The notes under the pieces were generated by a model. That model saw only the letters and a program-made list of their open reading frames with translations, made no database searches and was not told the origin of the DNA. A DNA stretch of 64,000 nucleotides. It comes from Demequina sp. NBRC 110054. Its GTDB lineage: Bacteria; Actinomycetota; Actinomycetes; Actinomycetales; Demequinaceae. The position numbers were made by a program, and so were the translations under genes. Shown in pieces: positions 55,001-63,399 of this stretch. The stretch covers positions 1,488,001-1,552,000 of the forward strand of contig NZ_BBRK01000004.1 of assembly GCF_002090115.1 (NCBI RefSeq), in the 5' to 3' direction. Each line of letters opens with the position of its first letter. Position 1 is the stretch's first letter.

Positions 55001-55627
55001 CTGGGCTCGGGCATGGCGGTCGCGCTCAAGGATCTTGAGATCCGCGGCGCGGGCAACCTGCTCGGCGGCGAGCAGTCTGGTCACATCGAGGGCGTCGGCT
55101 TCGACCTGTACATCCGCATGGTCGGCGAGGCGGTGGCCGGCTTCAGAGGAGAGGCCGAGGAGAAGGCGCCGATGACGGTCGAACTCCCGATCGACGCGCA
55201 CATCCCGACCAAGTACATCGAGCACGAGCGGCTGCGACTGGAGGCGTATCGCAAGATCGCGGATGCCGCTTCGGGGGAGACCCTCGCCGAGATCCAGGAG
55301 GAGCTCGACGACCGCTACGGCACGGTGCCCGAGCCCGTGCAGAACCTCATCGCGGTCGCGAGGCTGCGCCTGATGCTGCGCGAGCATGGCATCACCGACG
55401 TGGTGAACCAGGGCAAGTTCGTGCGCCTGTCGCCGGTCGAGCTGCCCGACTCCGCGTCGATGAGGCTCACGCGCCTGTACCCCGGGACGATGATCAAGCC
55501 CGCGGTCCGGCAGATCCTCGTGCCGACGCCCATGACCGCGCGAGTCGGTGGCAAGCCCGTCGAGGGGCTTGCCGTGCTCGACTGGGTGCGCGAGCTCGTC
55601 GAGGTGATCATGCCCGCGAAGGCGTGA
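52088..55627 (+). CDS. mfd: Transcription-repair coupling factor Mfd
   Basis: 1179 residues. Domain order: UvrB-like D1 (TVFPSWETLPHERLSPRSD), D2-D3, the RNA polymerase-interacting D4 (LRKGDFVVHDAHGVGRFVEL), the SF2 translocase (Walker A GDVGFGKTE, DEEQRF box, QLRGRVGR) and the C-terminal D7. It releases stalled RNA polymerase and recruits UvrA. The TTG start at 52088 has TGGAGGAA upstream; the far longer upstream frame is antisense to the SahH-like gene and is rejected. The N-terminal ~20 residues (AAAASSVSASSV) come from inserted copies of GCATCGTCC. Confidence 0.96.
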   Translation: MSAAAASSVSASSVAPASSVATAPLAAALASLPTVDLSEGGHLLGASSAAPAIVAKAVEADDTHPVLVLTATEQDAEALAAAVGAYIDARRVTVFPSWETLPHERLSPRSDTVARRLAALRRLVHPEEAESETGLPRLAVVVAPLRAVLQPLVPGLADLVPVRVHSADRIDLTELVEALAGAAYTRVDMVERRGEFAVRGGIVDVFAPTDPHPVRIEFFGDEVDSLRSFSVADQRSLEDVPLLWAPPCRELLLTADVKARAAAAVDEYPAAADMLTRIADGHAVEGMESLIPVLLDRLEPLSEVLPRETRVLAVSPERLARRAEDLQRTAQEFLAAAWVSASAGAEAPVEADAVFLSLAELEEVVESRGIAWTTLGTFGAHGALETGLTPAEEFRGRLREGLAWLRTRTADGWTVVLAAASTGSAHRIAEQLGEADVPARVMPSLDDAPSGIVAVVPNITGRGFEYAEGRIVLLHESDLTGRAVSAAGPKVKVASRRRAQVDPLQLRKGDFVVHDAHGVGRFVELSKRNVRGVEREYLVIEYAPSKKGGPGDRLSVPTDQLDQVTKYVGGETPSVNKMGGADWQKTKGKARKAVKEIAAELIRLYSARMATSGREFGQDTPWQRELEESFPFVETPDQLTTVDEIKADMERSVPMDRLVCGDVGFGKTEVAVRAAFKAIQEGTQVALLCPTTLLVKQHLDTFTERFAQFPVKVAALSRFQTDKEAKEILEGLSDGTIDMVIGTHRIITGRVRFKDLGLLIIDEEQRFGVEHKETLKAMRTNVDVLAMSATPIPRTLEMAVTGIREMSTLATPPEERHPILTYVGPHEDAQVTAAIRRELLRDGQVFYIHNSVKTINSAARHLGELVPEARVAVAHGQMSEKQLEQVIVDYYDKKYDVLVCTTIVETGLDISNANTLIVERADAFGLSQLHQLRGRVGRARERAYAYFLYPPSKALTETAHDRLQTIAANTDLGSGMAVALKDLEIRGAGNLLGGEQSGHIEGVGFDLYIRMVGEAVAGFRGEAEEKAPMTVELPIDAHIPTKYIEHERLRLEAYRKIADAASGETLAEIQEELDDRYGTVPEPVQNLIAVARLRLMLREHGITDVVNQGKFVRLSPVELPDSASMRLTRLYPGTMIKPAVRQILVPTPMTARVGGKPVEGLAVLDWVRELVEVIMPAKA

Positions 55628-55777
55628 ACCTGCCGCTTGCGTGACGCGGGCCGTCGCGACTGGTAGAACGGTTCCAGCCCACGAGCGAGTGCCGGCGACG
55701 GCGGCTACTGGGCAGCGGACGGCGCCGTGCCGGCTCCGCTGTGTCGAGGGCCGTGGGGTGCGGCCGCGGGGGTGAGG

Positions 55778-56326
55778 ATGGGGAAGCGCGGCGAACCTGC
55801 GTCTCGGTGGGACAAGTTCTGGATCGGGATCGTCATCCCCGTCGTCACCTGTGCCGGTGCCTACGTGGTGTGGACCTGGGAGGCGAGCCTCTTCGATTCC
55901 TACTCGTTCGTGCGGTTCCTCTTCCTCGAACTCCCACTTACCTGGGTTCTCCTCGGGTTCATCGGATTCTCGATCGATCGAGCGCGCAAGGTTTGGCGCG
56001 GCGAGGCGCCCACCAAGCCCTCTCGCGCGGGTGTTCTCGCCCTTCCCCTCGACGGCGGGTACACCGACGGCTGGTGCGTGGCCTTCCTCGCGGCTCCCGG
56101 TCGCCGACTCGATGTGCTGTCGTGTTTGTCGGCCCGCGGAGTCGACCCCTCCGCCGCGGTCGAGGCGGCCTACGAGCCCACCCGGCCCGTCGTCGCCGGG
56201 ATCTGCATGGCTGAAGCCGATGCCCGTGCGCTCGCAACCGAGCTCGGCGAGGCGGGCGCCATGGTCGCCGTCATCCGCGGCGAGCGGTACGCGGCGCGAT
56301 CAGCGGTCGTCCCCAGGCTCGATTGA
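55778..56326 (+). CDS. Membrane protein with ribosomal L7/L12 C-terminal-like domain
   Basis: 182 residues. Two membrane helices (~residues 12-30 and 42-62) are followed by a cytoplasmic domain whose second half, DVLSCLSARGVDPSAAV then ADARALATELGEAGAMVAV, resembles the L7/L12 C-terminal fold (helix-helix-strand with E-A-G-A). Such domains elsewhere bind translation factors. ATG 55778 follows GGGGGTGAGG. Function unknown. It lies between mfd and mazG, where actinomycetes usually have nothing conserved. The resemblance is by eye. Confidence 0.65.
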   Translation: MGKRGEPASRWDKFWIGIVIPVVTCAGAYVVWTWEASLFDSYSFVRFLFLELPLTWVLLGFIGFSIDRARKVWRGEAPTKPSRAGVLALPLDGGYTDGWCVAFLAAPGRRLDVLSCLSARGVDPSAAVEAAYEPTRPVVAGICMAEADARALATELGEAGAMVAVIRGERYAARSAVVPRLD

Positions 56327-56353
56327 CCCGCCCGTCGTCCACACCTACCCTCT

Positions 56354-56370
56354 ATGTACATCATGTACAT
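56354..56370. promoter_or_regulatory. Toxin-antitoxin operator with two TGTACA cores
   Basis: ATGTACAT-C-ATGTACAT: two perfect 8-bp palindromes 9 bp apart, ~40 nt upstream of the antitoxin. YefM/Phd-type antitoxins are known to bind TGTACA-core palindromes, so this is very likely the autoregulatory site. Confidence 0.75.
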
Positions 56371-56412
56371 GTCGCGATGCGTGTGTGCTGAGAACAGCGG
56401 ACGGAGGCGAGC

Positions 56413-56826
56413 ATGACGGCGACGAGCGACTACCCATCGATGGCCGACGCGCGCGCCTCCCTCGCGGCCGTGCTCGACGCTGCTGCGGCGGGCGGTGCTG
56501 TGACCATCGGACGTCGGGGGCGACCGGCGTCAGCGGTGGTCGGCGCCGAACAGCTGCGCGCGTTCCTCGCGCGATCGGTTCCGTCGCGCGCACAGGTGCT
56601 CGTCGAGGACGACGGCTTCGTCCTGCTCCTCGAGGGCTCGCCGTTCGTGTCCGAGGGGGAGACCCTGGACGATGCGGTCACGGAAATGATCCTGGCGTTG
56701 CGCGAGTACGCCGAGGACTGGGTCGACCACCTCCACGCCGCGTCCAACCACGAGCAGAGCTGGGGTCTCGTGAACCTCGTCAGGCTCTCCGACGACGGCC
56801 AGCTCGCCGGCTGGCTCACAGCGTGA
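56413..56826 (+). CDS. Phd/YefM-like antitoxin
   Basis: 137 residues. The N-terminal ~50 residues follow the Phd/YefM pattern (MADARASLAAVLDAAAAGGAVTIGRRGRPASAVVGAEQLRAFL). The C-terminal ~85 residues are a longer extension rich in acidic residues, ending with EDWVDHLHAASNHEQSWGLVNLVRL. It presumably neutralises the co-encoded toxin and represses the operon at the TGTACA palindromes upstream. The stop overlaps the toxin start (GTGA). Confidence 0.78.
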   Translation: MTATSDYPSMADARASLAAVLDAAAAGGAVTIGRRGRPASAVVGAEQLRAFLARSVPSRAQVLVEDDGFVLLLEGSPFVSEGETLDDAVTEMILALREYAEDWVDHLHAASNHEQSWGLVNLVRLSDDGQLAGWLTA

Positions 56827-57266
56827 GCCGCGGCCGCACGCCTCCGGCCCCGACGCGCGAGCACCACGACGACTTCTGCGTCACCGAGGAGTGGACGCTC
56901 GCGCGAGTCGCCTCGGGACAGCCGGTGAGACATCAACGGACCTACGAGCTGCCGCTGTGGGATGGGCGCACGCTGCGCACGCGCATCTCGCGGCCCGTGG
57001 ACTCGACGACCTATCGGAGCTCGATGTGGTCGCACATCCTGCGCGAGCAGCTCGAGGTCTCGTCCGACGAGTTCTGGCGGTGTGCGCTCGACGGAGTGAC
57101 ACCGGATCGGGGAGGTCCCGCGACGCGCGACGTGTCCAAGGCTCTTCCGCTGTATCTGGTGCGCGAGCTCACCGCACGAGGAGTCACGCGGACGGAGTTG
57201 AAGGCGATGGACGCCGCTGCCGCAGCATCGCGCCTCGCCGAGTTGATCGCGGGCGAGAATCACTGA
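56823..57266 (+). CDS. Putative toxin, actinobacterial cytotoxic translational-repressor-like family
   Basis: 147 residues. HHDDFCVTEEWTLARVASGQ, YELPLWDGRTLRTRISRP and LREQLEVSSDEFWRCAL resemble actinobacterial proteins annotated as cytotoxic translational repressors of TA systems (recall of family pattern, not a search). The C-terminal helices (ALPLYLVRELTARGVTRTELKAMDAAAAASRL) are conserved in them. The GTG start overlaps the antitoxin stop. The mechanism is unknown; no RelE/ParE catalytic pattern is obvious, so toxicity is inferred from context. Confidence 0.62.
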   Translation: MSRGRTPPAPTREHHDDFCVTEEWTLARVASGQPVRHQRTYELPLWDGRTLRTRISRPVDSTTYRSSMWSHILREQLEVSSDEFWRCALDGVTPDRGGPATRDVSKALPLYLVRELTARGVTRTELKAMDAAAAASRLAELIAGENH

Positions 57267-57316
57267 GCGGCTCCTGGTTCGCAAAGAGCCCTGTCAGAGC
57301 ACCTTCCGAGCGTGGC

Positions 57317-57322
57317 TAGGAT
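57317..57322 (+). promoter_or_regulatory. -10 element of the lipoprotein gene (leaderless)
   Basis: TAGGAT, 7 nt before ATG 57330; supports that start over two upstream in-frame candidates. Confidence 0.5.
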
Positions 57323-57329
57323 GAGGCTC

Positions 57330-58037
57330 ATGGTCTCGCTGAAGCGACGTTTCGTCCCCGGCCTCGTCGCGGCTGCCGCCGCGCTCACCCTCGCGGGCTG
57401 TGCCTTGCCCGGACAGGGCTCACCAGGAGTTGCCGCGGAGACTCCCGAGGTCACCGTCACACTCGACGAGGTCCAGGAGTACTGCGACGGTCTCCTCGAC
57501 GTCGGCATCTCCTGCCAGTCGGACTGGGCGCTCACGCTCGCGCTCGTCCACGACTCCGCGATCGAGAAGTCGTCCGAGCTCGACGGCGCGTGGAGCGACG
57601 ACGAGATCACCGCCGACATCGACGAGTGGCTCGAGACCATCGGATACACCGACGGCTCGGCCACCCCCGAGGCCATCGACGTGATCCGCACCGCGAAGGC
57701 CGTGAGCAACCTCGCGACCACCGAGGAGGGCGCGACCTTCCTCAGCGACACCGCGGTCTCGCTCGAGGAGGACGTCGTCTCCTCGTCCCGCTTCGGCGAC
57801 TTCACCGCGGATACCTTCATCGCCTCGATCGCGGCAGCGGCAGACACCGCGACCAACAACGCGAGCTCGATCGGCGACACGGTCTACGTCGTCTTCGCCG
57901 CGATCACCGGTTTTGCGGACGCGGGCACCGATCCCGAGTGGCTCGGTGACTCCGAGGATGTCGTGGCGTCTGCTGAGGCCGAGGCGAGCGCCTCAGCTTC
58001 GCCGAGCGCGTCGGCCTCGGCGACCGCCGGAGAGTAG
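57330..58037 (+). CDS. Hypothetical lipoprotein
   Basis: 235 residues. Signal peptide RRFVPGLVAAAAALTLAGC with lipobox LAGC; the mature part is mainly helical and acidic, with two Cys (YCDGLLDVGISC) that could form a disulfide. It ends in a Ser/Ala-rich low-complexity tail (EAEASASASPSASASATAGE). No family recognised. 4 nt before mazG, so possibly cotranscribed with it. Confidence 0.7.
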   Translation: MVSLKRRFVPGLVAAAAALTLAGCALPGQGSPGVAAETPEVTVTLDEVQEYCDGLLDVGISCQSDWALTLALVHDSAIEKSSELDGAWSDDEITADIDEWLETIGYTDGSATPEAIDVIRTAKAVSNLATTEEGATFLSDTAVSLEEDVVSSSRFGDFTADTFIASIAAAADTATNNASSIGDTVYVVFAAITGFADAGTDPEWLGDSEDVVASAEAEASASASPSASASATAGE

Positions 58038-58041
58038 GCGT

Positions 58042-58698
58042 ATGCCGGAGACCCAGGTGGACCGCCTCGTGGCGGTCATGGACCGCCTTCGCTCCGATGG
58101 CGGCTGCCCCTGGGACGCCGAGCAGACCCATGAGACGCTCGCGCCCTACGCGATCGAGGAGGCGCATGAGCTCGCCGAGGCGATCGAGTCCGGCGACCGC
58201 GGCGAGATGCTCGGCGAGCTCGGCGACGTGCTGCTCCAGGTGGTCTTCCATGCGCGGGTCGCGCAGGAGCACCCCGACGAGCCGTTCGGCATCGAGGAGA
58301 TCGCGAAGGCCTGCGCCGATAAGCTCGTGGAGCGACACCCCCACGTGTTCGCCGACGTGATCGCTGAGGACGCCGAGGCGGTCAACGCCAACTGGCACGC
58401 GATCAAGGCGCGGACGATGGGCCGCGAGTCCGTGATGGACGGCGTGCCCGCCGCGCTGCCCGCGCTCCAGCGCGCGCAGAAGATGCTGTCCCGTGCCGAC
58501 CGCGCGGGACTGGACGTCCCCGCATCGTCCGGTGCCGCATCGTCCGGCAACAGCATCGGCGAGAGACTGCTGGCGCTGGCCGCCGAGGCGAGCGCGCAGG
58601 GCGTGGACGCCGAGGCCGCGCTGCGCGAGGCGGTGAGGTCCTTCGAGACCGCCGCCCGCGAGACAGAACGCGCTGGTGCGCGCAGGATAGGTGAGTGA
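58042..58698 (+). CDS. mazG: MazG-type nucleoside triphosphate pyrophosphohydrolase
   Basis: 218 residues. CPWDAEQTHETLAPYAIEEAHELAEAI and ELGDVLLQVVFHARVAQE carry the ExxE and ExxD magnesium ligands of all-alpha NTP pyrophosphatases; HPHVFAD follows. The inter-domain linker VPASSGAASSGNS contains two copies of the GCATCGTCC motif. It hydrolyses non-canonical NTPs and modulates ppGpp responses in other bacteria. Upstream of eno as in most actinomycetes. Confidence 0.92.
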   Translation: MPETQVDRLVAVMDRLRSDGGCPWDAEQTHETLAPYAIEEAHELAEAIESGDRGEMLGELGDVLLQVVFHARVAQEHPDEPFGIEEIAKACADKLVERHPHVFADVIAEDAEAVNANWHAIKARTMGRESVMDGVPAALPALQRAQKMLSRADRAGLDVPASSGAASSGNSIGERLLALAAEASAQGVDAEAALREAVRSFETAARETERAGARRIGE

Positions 58699-58769
58699 CG
58701 ACGGTGAAGTGTCACCGGACGTTCACCCCATAGGACCTAGGACCGCGAGAGTCAAGCGCTGTCCGTCGA

Positions 58770-60110
<1,341 letters not shown>

Positions 60111-60130
60111 GACGCGCTGAGTCGCCTCTG

Positions 60131-60166
60131 ACGGCGGGTGTGCCCCTTCGGGGGCGCACCCGCCGT
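60131..60166 (+). terminator. Hairpin terminator after eno
   Basis: ACGGCGGGTGTGCCCC / GGGGGCGCACCCGCCGT around a short TTC loop, followed by TTCGCTTTCC. Confidence 0.85.
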
Positions 60167-60216
60167 TCGCTTTCCCCCCGGGGACGGCCGCATCGTCCCT
60201 GTCCCGCCGTCCTGCC

Positions 60217-60313
60217 GACAGTTCGAACCAATCCGAGTGCCGACACCCCGGCGACGCGCCGCACGCGCCCGCGACACGCCCGCGTGTCGCAGTCGAGATT
60301 GGTTCAGACTGTC
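60217..60313 (+). repeat. 97-bp inverted-repeat element, copy D (different terminal arms)
   Basis: Same length and core as the other copies (CGACACCCCGGCGAC, then GCGACACGCCCGCGTGTCGC), but the arms are GACAGTTCGAACCAATC and GATTGGTTCAGACTGTC, unrelated to the ATGCACTCCGCAC arms. Lies between eno and yaeQ with GGACGATGC motifs on both sides (60189, 60322, 60356, 60373). Confidence 0.85.
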
Positions 60314-60406
60314 CCGGGCAGGGACGATGCGGGGGCGACGACGATTCGGTGGCCGGGACGATGCCGGGGCCGGGACGATGCGGCACAGATCGGTCTTCGA
60401 CGGGCC

Positions 60407-60412
60407 TAGGCT
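60407..60412 (+). promoter_or_regulatory. -10 element of yaeQ (leaderless)
   Basis: TAGGCT, 8 nt before ATG 60421; no Shine-Dalgarno. Confidence 0.5.
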
Positions 60413-60420
60413 TGTCGGTC

Positions 60421-60960
60421 ATGGCTATCGGCGCGACCATGCACACGTTCGAGATCGAGCTCGCGGACGTCGACCGCGGCGTCTACGAGTCCCTCTCGCT
60501 GCGCGTCGCCCGCCACCCGTCTGAGACCGCGCCCTACATGGTGACGCGCGTCCTCGCGTACTGCCTCGAGCACGAGGAGGGCATCGACTTCGGCGAGGGG
60601 ATCTCCGGGACCGAGGAGCCGGCGGTCATGGTCAAGGACCTCACGGGGCGGATCGTGACCTGGATCGAGATCGGCCAGCCCGAGGCCGAACGGCTGCACC
60701 GCGGCAGCCGCCTCGCCGACCGCACTGCGGTCTACACGCATCGCGAGCCCGAGAAGGTGCTCGCGCGGTGGGAGGGCAAGAAGATCCACCGACGCGAGGA
60801 CATCGTGCTCACGTCCTTCGACCCCGGCTTTGTCGAGGCCGCCGCCGCGCTCGTCGAGCGCCGCAACACCCTCACGGTCTCCGTCACGGAGGGGCACCTG
60901 TACCTCGAGCTCAACGGGGAGTCGCTCGACTCCGACCTCCACCGTCATCCGCTCGGCTGA
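60421..60960 (+). CDS. yaeQ: YaeQ family protein
   Basis: 179 residues, the usual size. MHTFEIELADVDRGVYESLSLRVARHPSET, LAYCLEHEEGIDFGEGIS, PAVMVKDLTGRIVTWIEIGQPEAERLHR and YTHREPEKVLARWEGKKI follow the YaeQ pattern; the family has a PD-(D/E)xK nuclease-like fold and an unsettled cellular role (linked to transcription elongation suppression in enterobacteria). It is best known from Proteobacteria. Here it is bracketed by two copies of the inverted-repeat element, 8 bp from its stop and ~110 bp from its start. Confidence 0.88.
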   Translation: MAIGATMHTFEIELADVDRGVYESLSLRVARHPSETAPYMVTRVLAYCLEHEEGIDFGEGISGTEEPAVMVKDLTGRIVTWIEIGQPEAERLHRGSRLADRTAVYTHREPEKVLARWEGKKIHRREDIVLTSFDPGFVEAAAALVERRNTLTVSVTEGHLYLELNGESLDSDLHRHPLG

Positions 60961-60968
60961 CCGCCGCC

Positions 60969-61066
60969 ATGCACTGGGCACGGAACCGAATCCGACACCC
61001 CGGCGACACTCCGACGTCGCAGGGCGACACGCTGGCGTGTCGCCGCGGAATCCGTGCGGAGTGCAT
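60969..61066 (+). repeat. 98-bp inverted-repeat element, copy C
   Basis: Arms ATGCACTGGGCACGGAA and ATCCGTGCGGAGTGCAT; core CGACACCCCGGCGACAC and hairpin GCGACACGCTGGCGTGTCGC. Begins 8 bp after the yaeQ stop, same orientation as copies A and D. Confidence 0.85.
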
Positions 61067-61144
61067 GGAGCGTGAGTGTCCGATTCGTGCGACTCGCGGC
61101 CGCGAGGTGCAGGCGCGATGTCTCTCGGCGGCGACAATGAGCGC

Positions 61145-61864
61145 ATGAGCGCGTCCAACCGTCCCGGCGCGCCCCGCACTGGGGCGCGCGCGACATCGGC
61201 GCGCTCGGCATCGTCCAGGTCGTCGGCCGCGCCCCGATCGTCGTCGGGCCGGACGGCCGCGCCCAGGTCTGGCGCGGCCCCGAGGTCCGGCACCGCGCGC
61301 ACCGTCAAGGGTCGACCCGCCGCCTCGGCCAAGCCGCGGCCCTCCGGCTCCAAGGGCACGTCCGTCTTCTCACGGAAGCCCGCGACCGCATCGTCCACGC
61401 GACCCGGCGGGCCGACCGCCGCGGCCCCCACCGCATCGTCCCGAAGGATCGAGCCCACGGGCCGTCGCGGGTCCTTCGCGTGGATGTTCACGTGGCGCGC
61501 GGGCGTCCTCGCGTTGGTGATCGCCCTCGGCATCGCGGTCGTCGTGCCGAGCGTGCGCGTGTACATGGAGCAGCAGGCGACGCTCTCCGAGCTCGCGGCC
61601 GAGCGCGACGCCGCGCAGGACGAGGTCGACGAGCTGCAGGCGGACGTCGAGCGCTGGGACGACGACGCGTACGTGATCGCGCAGGCGCGCGAGCGTCTCC
61701 AGATGGTCTTCCCTGGTGAGACGGCCTACAAGGTCACCGACCCCGACACCGCGGAGGAGCATGCGGACGGTTCGCCCGCGGCGTCGCGGCAGCCCGAGAA
61801 CACCACCGAGGTCGCCTGGTACGACCAGATCTGGGAATCGGTCGAGGAGGCCGGGACGGAGTAG
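61145..61864 (+). CDS. FtsB/DivIC-type septum formation initiator protein
   Basis: 239 residues. A long basic Ser/Ala/Arg-rich cytoplasmic N-terminus (~115 residues) precedes one membrane helix (AGVLALVIALGIAVVVPSV) and a coiled coil (ATLSELAAERDAAQDEVDELQADVERW) ending in AQARERLQMVFPGET, the DivIC/FtsB signature. It acts in the FtsQLB divisome subcomplex. ATG 61145 follows a GACAAT -10-like element by 6 nt; ATG 61118 with GAGGTG upstream is the alternative start. The N-terminus contains several ASS motifs coded by GCATCGTCC. eno-ftsB-DUF501-ppx is a conserved block. Confidence 0.88.
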   Translation: MSASNRPGAPRTGARATSARSASSRSSAAPRSSSGRTAAPRSGAAPRSGTARTVKGRPAASAKPRPSGSKGTSVFSRKPATASSTRPGGPTAAAPTASSRRIEPTGRRGSFAWMFTWRAGVLALVIALGIAVVVPSVRVYMEQQATLSELAAERDAAQDEVDELQADVERWDDDAYVIAQARERLQMVFPGETAYKVTDPDTAEEHADGSPAASRQPENTTEVAWYDQIWESVEEAGTE

Positions 61865-61877
61865 TCCTCAGCGCACG

Positions 61878-61883
61878 TAGAAT
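61878..61883 (+). promoter_or_regulatory. -10 element of the DUF501 gene (leaderless)
   Basis: TAGAAT, near-consensus, 7 nt before GTG 61891. Confidence 0.6.
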
Positions 61884-61890
61884 TGTGCGG

Positions 61891-62397
61891 GTGAGAACCG
61901 AGGTCGACGAGCGAGATGTTGCCGTGCTGCGTGCCCAGCTGGGTCGTGAGCCACGGGGTCTTGCCGCGATCGCCGCGCGCTGCGTGTGCGGCAACCCCAC
62001 CGTCGTCAAGACGCGTCCGCGCCTCGACGACGGCACCCCGTTCCCCACGCTGTACTACCTGACTCATCCCGATGCGGTCGGCGCCGTCTCCACCCTCGAG
62101 GCGGTCGGCACCATGCGGACGATGCAGGAGCGGCTGGGGGAGGACCCCGAGCTCGCGGCTGCCTACAGGGCGGCCCACGAGCGGTATCTCGCGGAGCGCG
62201 CCGAGCTCGGTGACGTGCCCGAGATCGCGGGGATCTCCGCGGGAGGCATGCCTGATCGCGTGAAGTGCCTTCACGTGCTCGTCGGGCACGCGCTCGCGGC
62301 CGGGCCGGGGGTCAATCCCTTCGGGGACGAGGCCTTGGAGCTCATCGCGGACTCGTGGCGGCCGGACCGCTGCGCGTGCGCACCGGTGGAGGACTGA
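61891..62397 (+). CDS. DUF501 family protein
   Basis: 168 residues. VAVLRAQLGREPRGLAAIAARCVCGNPTVVKTRPRLDDGTPFPTLYYLTHP and GISAGGMPDRVKCLHVLVGHALAAGPGVNPFGDEAL are the DUF501 pattern, including the conserved Cys pair and the CLH-x8-A motif. Function unknown; nearly always located between ftsB and ppx in actinomycetes. GTG 61891 is preferred over GTG 61885 by promoter geometry. Confidence 0.92.
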   Translation: MRTEVDERDVAVLRAQLGREPRGLAAIAARCVCGNPTVVKTRPRLDDGTPFPTLYYLTHPDAVGAVSTLEAVGTMRTMQERLGEDPELAAAYRAAHERYLAERAELGDVPEIAGISAGGMPDRVKCLHVLVGHALAAGPGVNPFGDEALELIADSWRPDRCACAPVED

Positions 62398-62569
62398 CGC
62401 ACACGCTTGGGACAAACGTCCAAGAGTGCGCTCGGGGGCTTCCGCGGGCCGTGCGTCCGCGCTAACGTAGCCAATCGAACGGCCCTTCCCCGGTGTCGGT
62501 CTGCATCGATTACGTGGATTTTTCGTCAGGTGCCTGAGAGCACCGAGTAGATGTGAGAAGGATGGTTCG

Positions 62570-63298
62570 ATGGCCTCGTCACGTGCGACGGTCCTCCATC
62601 ACGGCGGCAGCATGCGCCCCGTGGCAATGCTTGCGGGTGTAGTGCTGTTCCTGCTGGTATCCCTGCTGCCCGCCTACGGGCTGTTCCGGGTGTTCGCGTA
62701 CGGCGACGCCCTGCAGACCTCCGAGATGGTGCTTGTCGGCGCGTGCCTCGCAGGGCTCGTCGCCGCTGTGTGGATCGGCGCGACGGTATCGCGGCGGTTC
62801 GACGGCCCCGCCCCCGGGCCCGTCGAGCTCGACCGCCTTCCCGAGGTGCTCGTCCTGTCGCTCACGCCGTCGTCGTCCTCGCGGGCCCGGCTCGTGAGCG
62901 CCACCTGGCGCCTCGAGGTGCCCGCGGGCGGGCTGCTCGAGCTCGACGCCGACTCGCGCGCCCAGGGCGACTATCCGGTGCGCCACCACCGCTGGCACTG
63001 CAACGGTGAGGTGATGGAGTTCTCGATGCCGCTCGACTCGACCACGATGTCGCTCGAGCCGCTCGTCGAGGCGTGCGCCAAGCTCGACATCCGCCTCACG
63101 ATCGCCGGCGACTGGATCGCGGGTCTCGCGACCGATGCCGACGACCAGCTCGCGGCGGAGAGTGCCGCCGAGTCGTCGGCCGCCACGATCTCGCCTGCCC
63201 GCGGGGACAAGGACGATGCTCCCGTCGCCGAGATCCGTGAGGCCCAGCCGACGCCCGGCGCAGGATTCCCCGAGCCGCTCTGGCCGCAGGACCGCTGA
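62570..63298 (+). CDS. Hypothetical two-helix membrane protein
   Basis: 242 residues. Two membrane helices (~20-40 and 50-70) are followed by a ~110-residue soluble domain (VLVLSLTPSSSSRARLVSATWRL ... HHRWHCNGEVMEFSMPL) and an acidic disordered tail. No family recognised. GAAGGA before ATG 62570. The 172-bp upstream region has a short hairpin GGTGC-CTGAGA-GCACC (from ~62530) and an inverted repeat TTGGGAC-AAAC-GTCCAAG near 62407; neither matches a known regulator. Confidence 0.65.
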   Translation: MASSRATVLHHGGSMRPVAMLAGVVLFLLVSLLPAYGLFRVFAYGDALQTSEMVLVGACLAGLVAAVWIGATVSRRFDGPAPGPVELDRLPEVLVLSLTPSSSSRARLVSATWRLEVPAGGLLELDADSRAQGDYPVRHHRWHCNGEVMEFSMPLDSTTMSLEPLVEACAKLDIRLTIAGDWIAGLATDADDQLAAESAAESSAATISPARGDKDDAPVAEIREAQPTPGAGFPEPLWPQDR

Positions 63299-63387
63299 AC
63301 CGCACCGACTGATCCGGTTTGCCACGGAGGCTCGGTCTCCGTGTCCACCGACCAGGACCCGCGCGCCGCATCGTCCCGCTCCCCGGC

Positions 63388-63393
63388 TACCCT
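63388..63393 (+). promoter_or_regulatory. -10 element of ppx (leaderless)
   Basis: TACCCT, 6 nt before ATG 63400. Confidence 0.4.
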
Positions 63394-63399
63394 GGGGGC

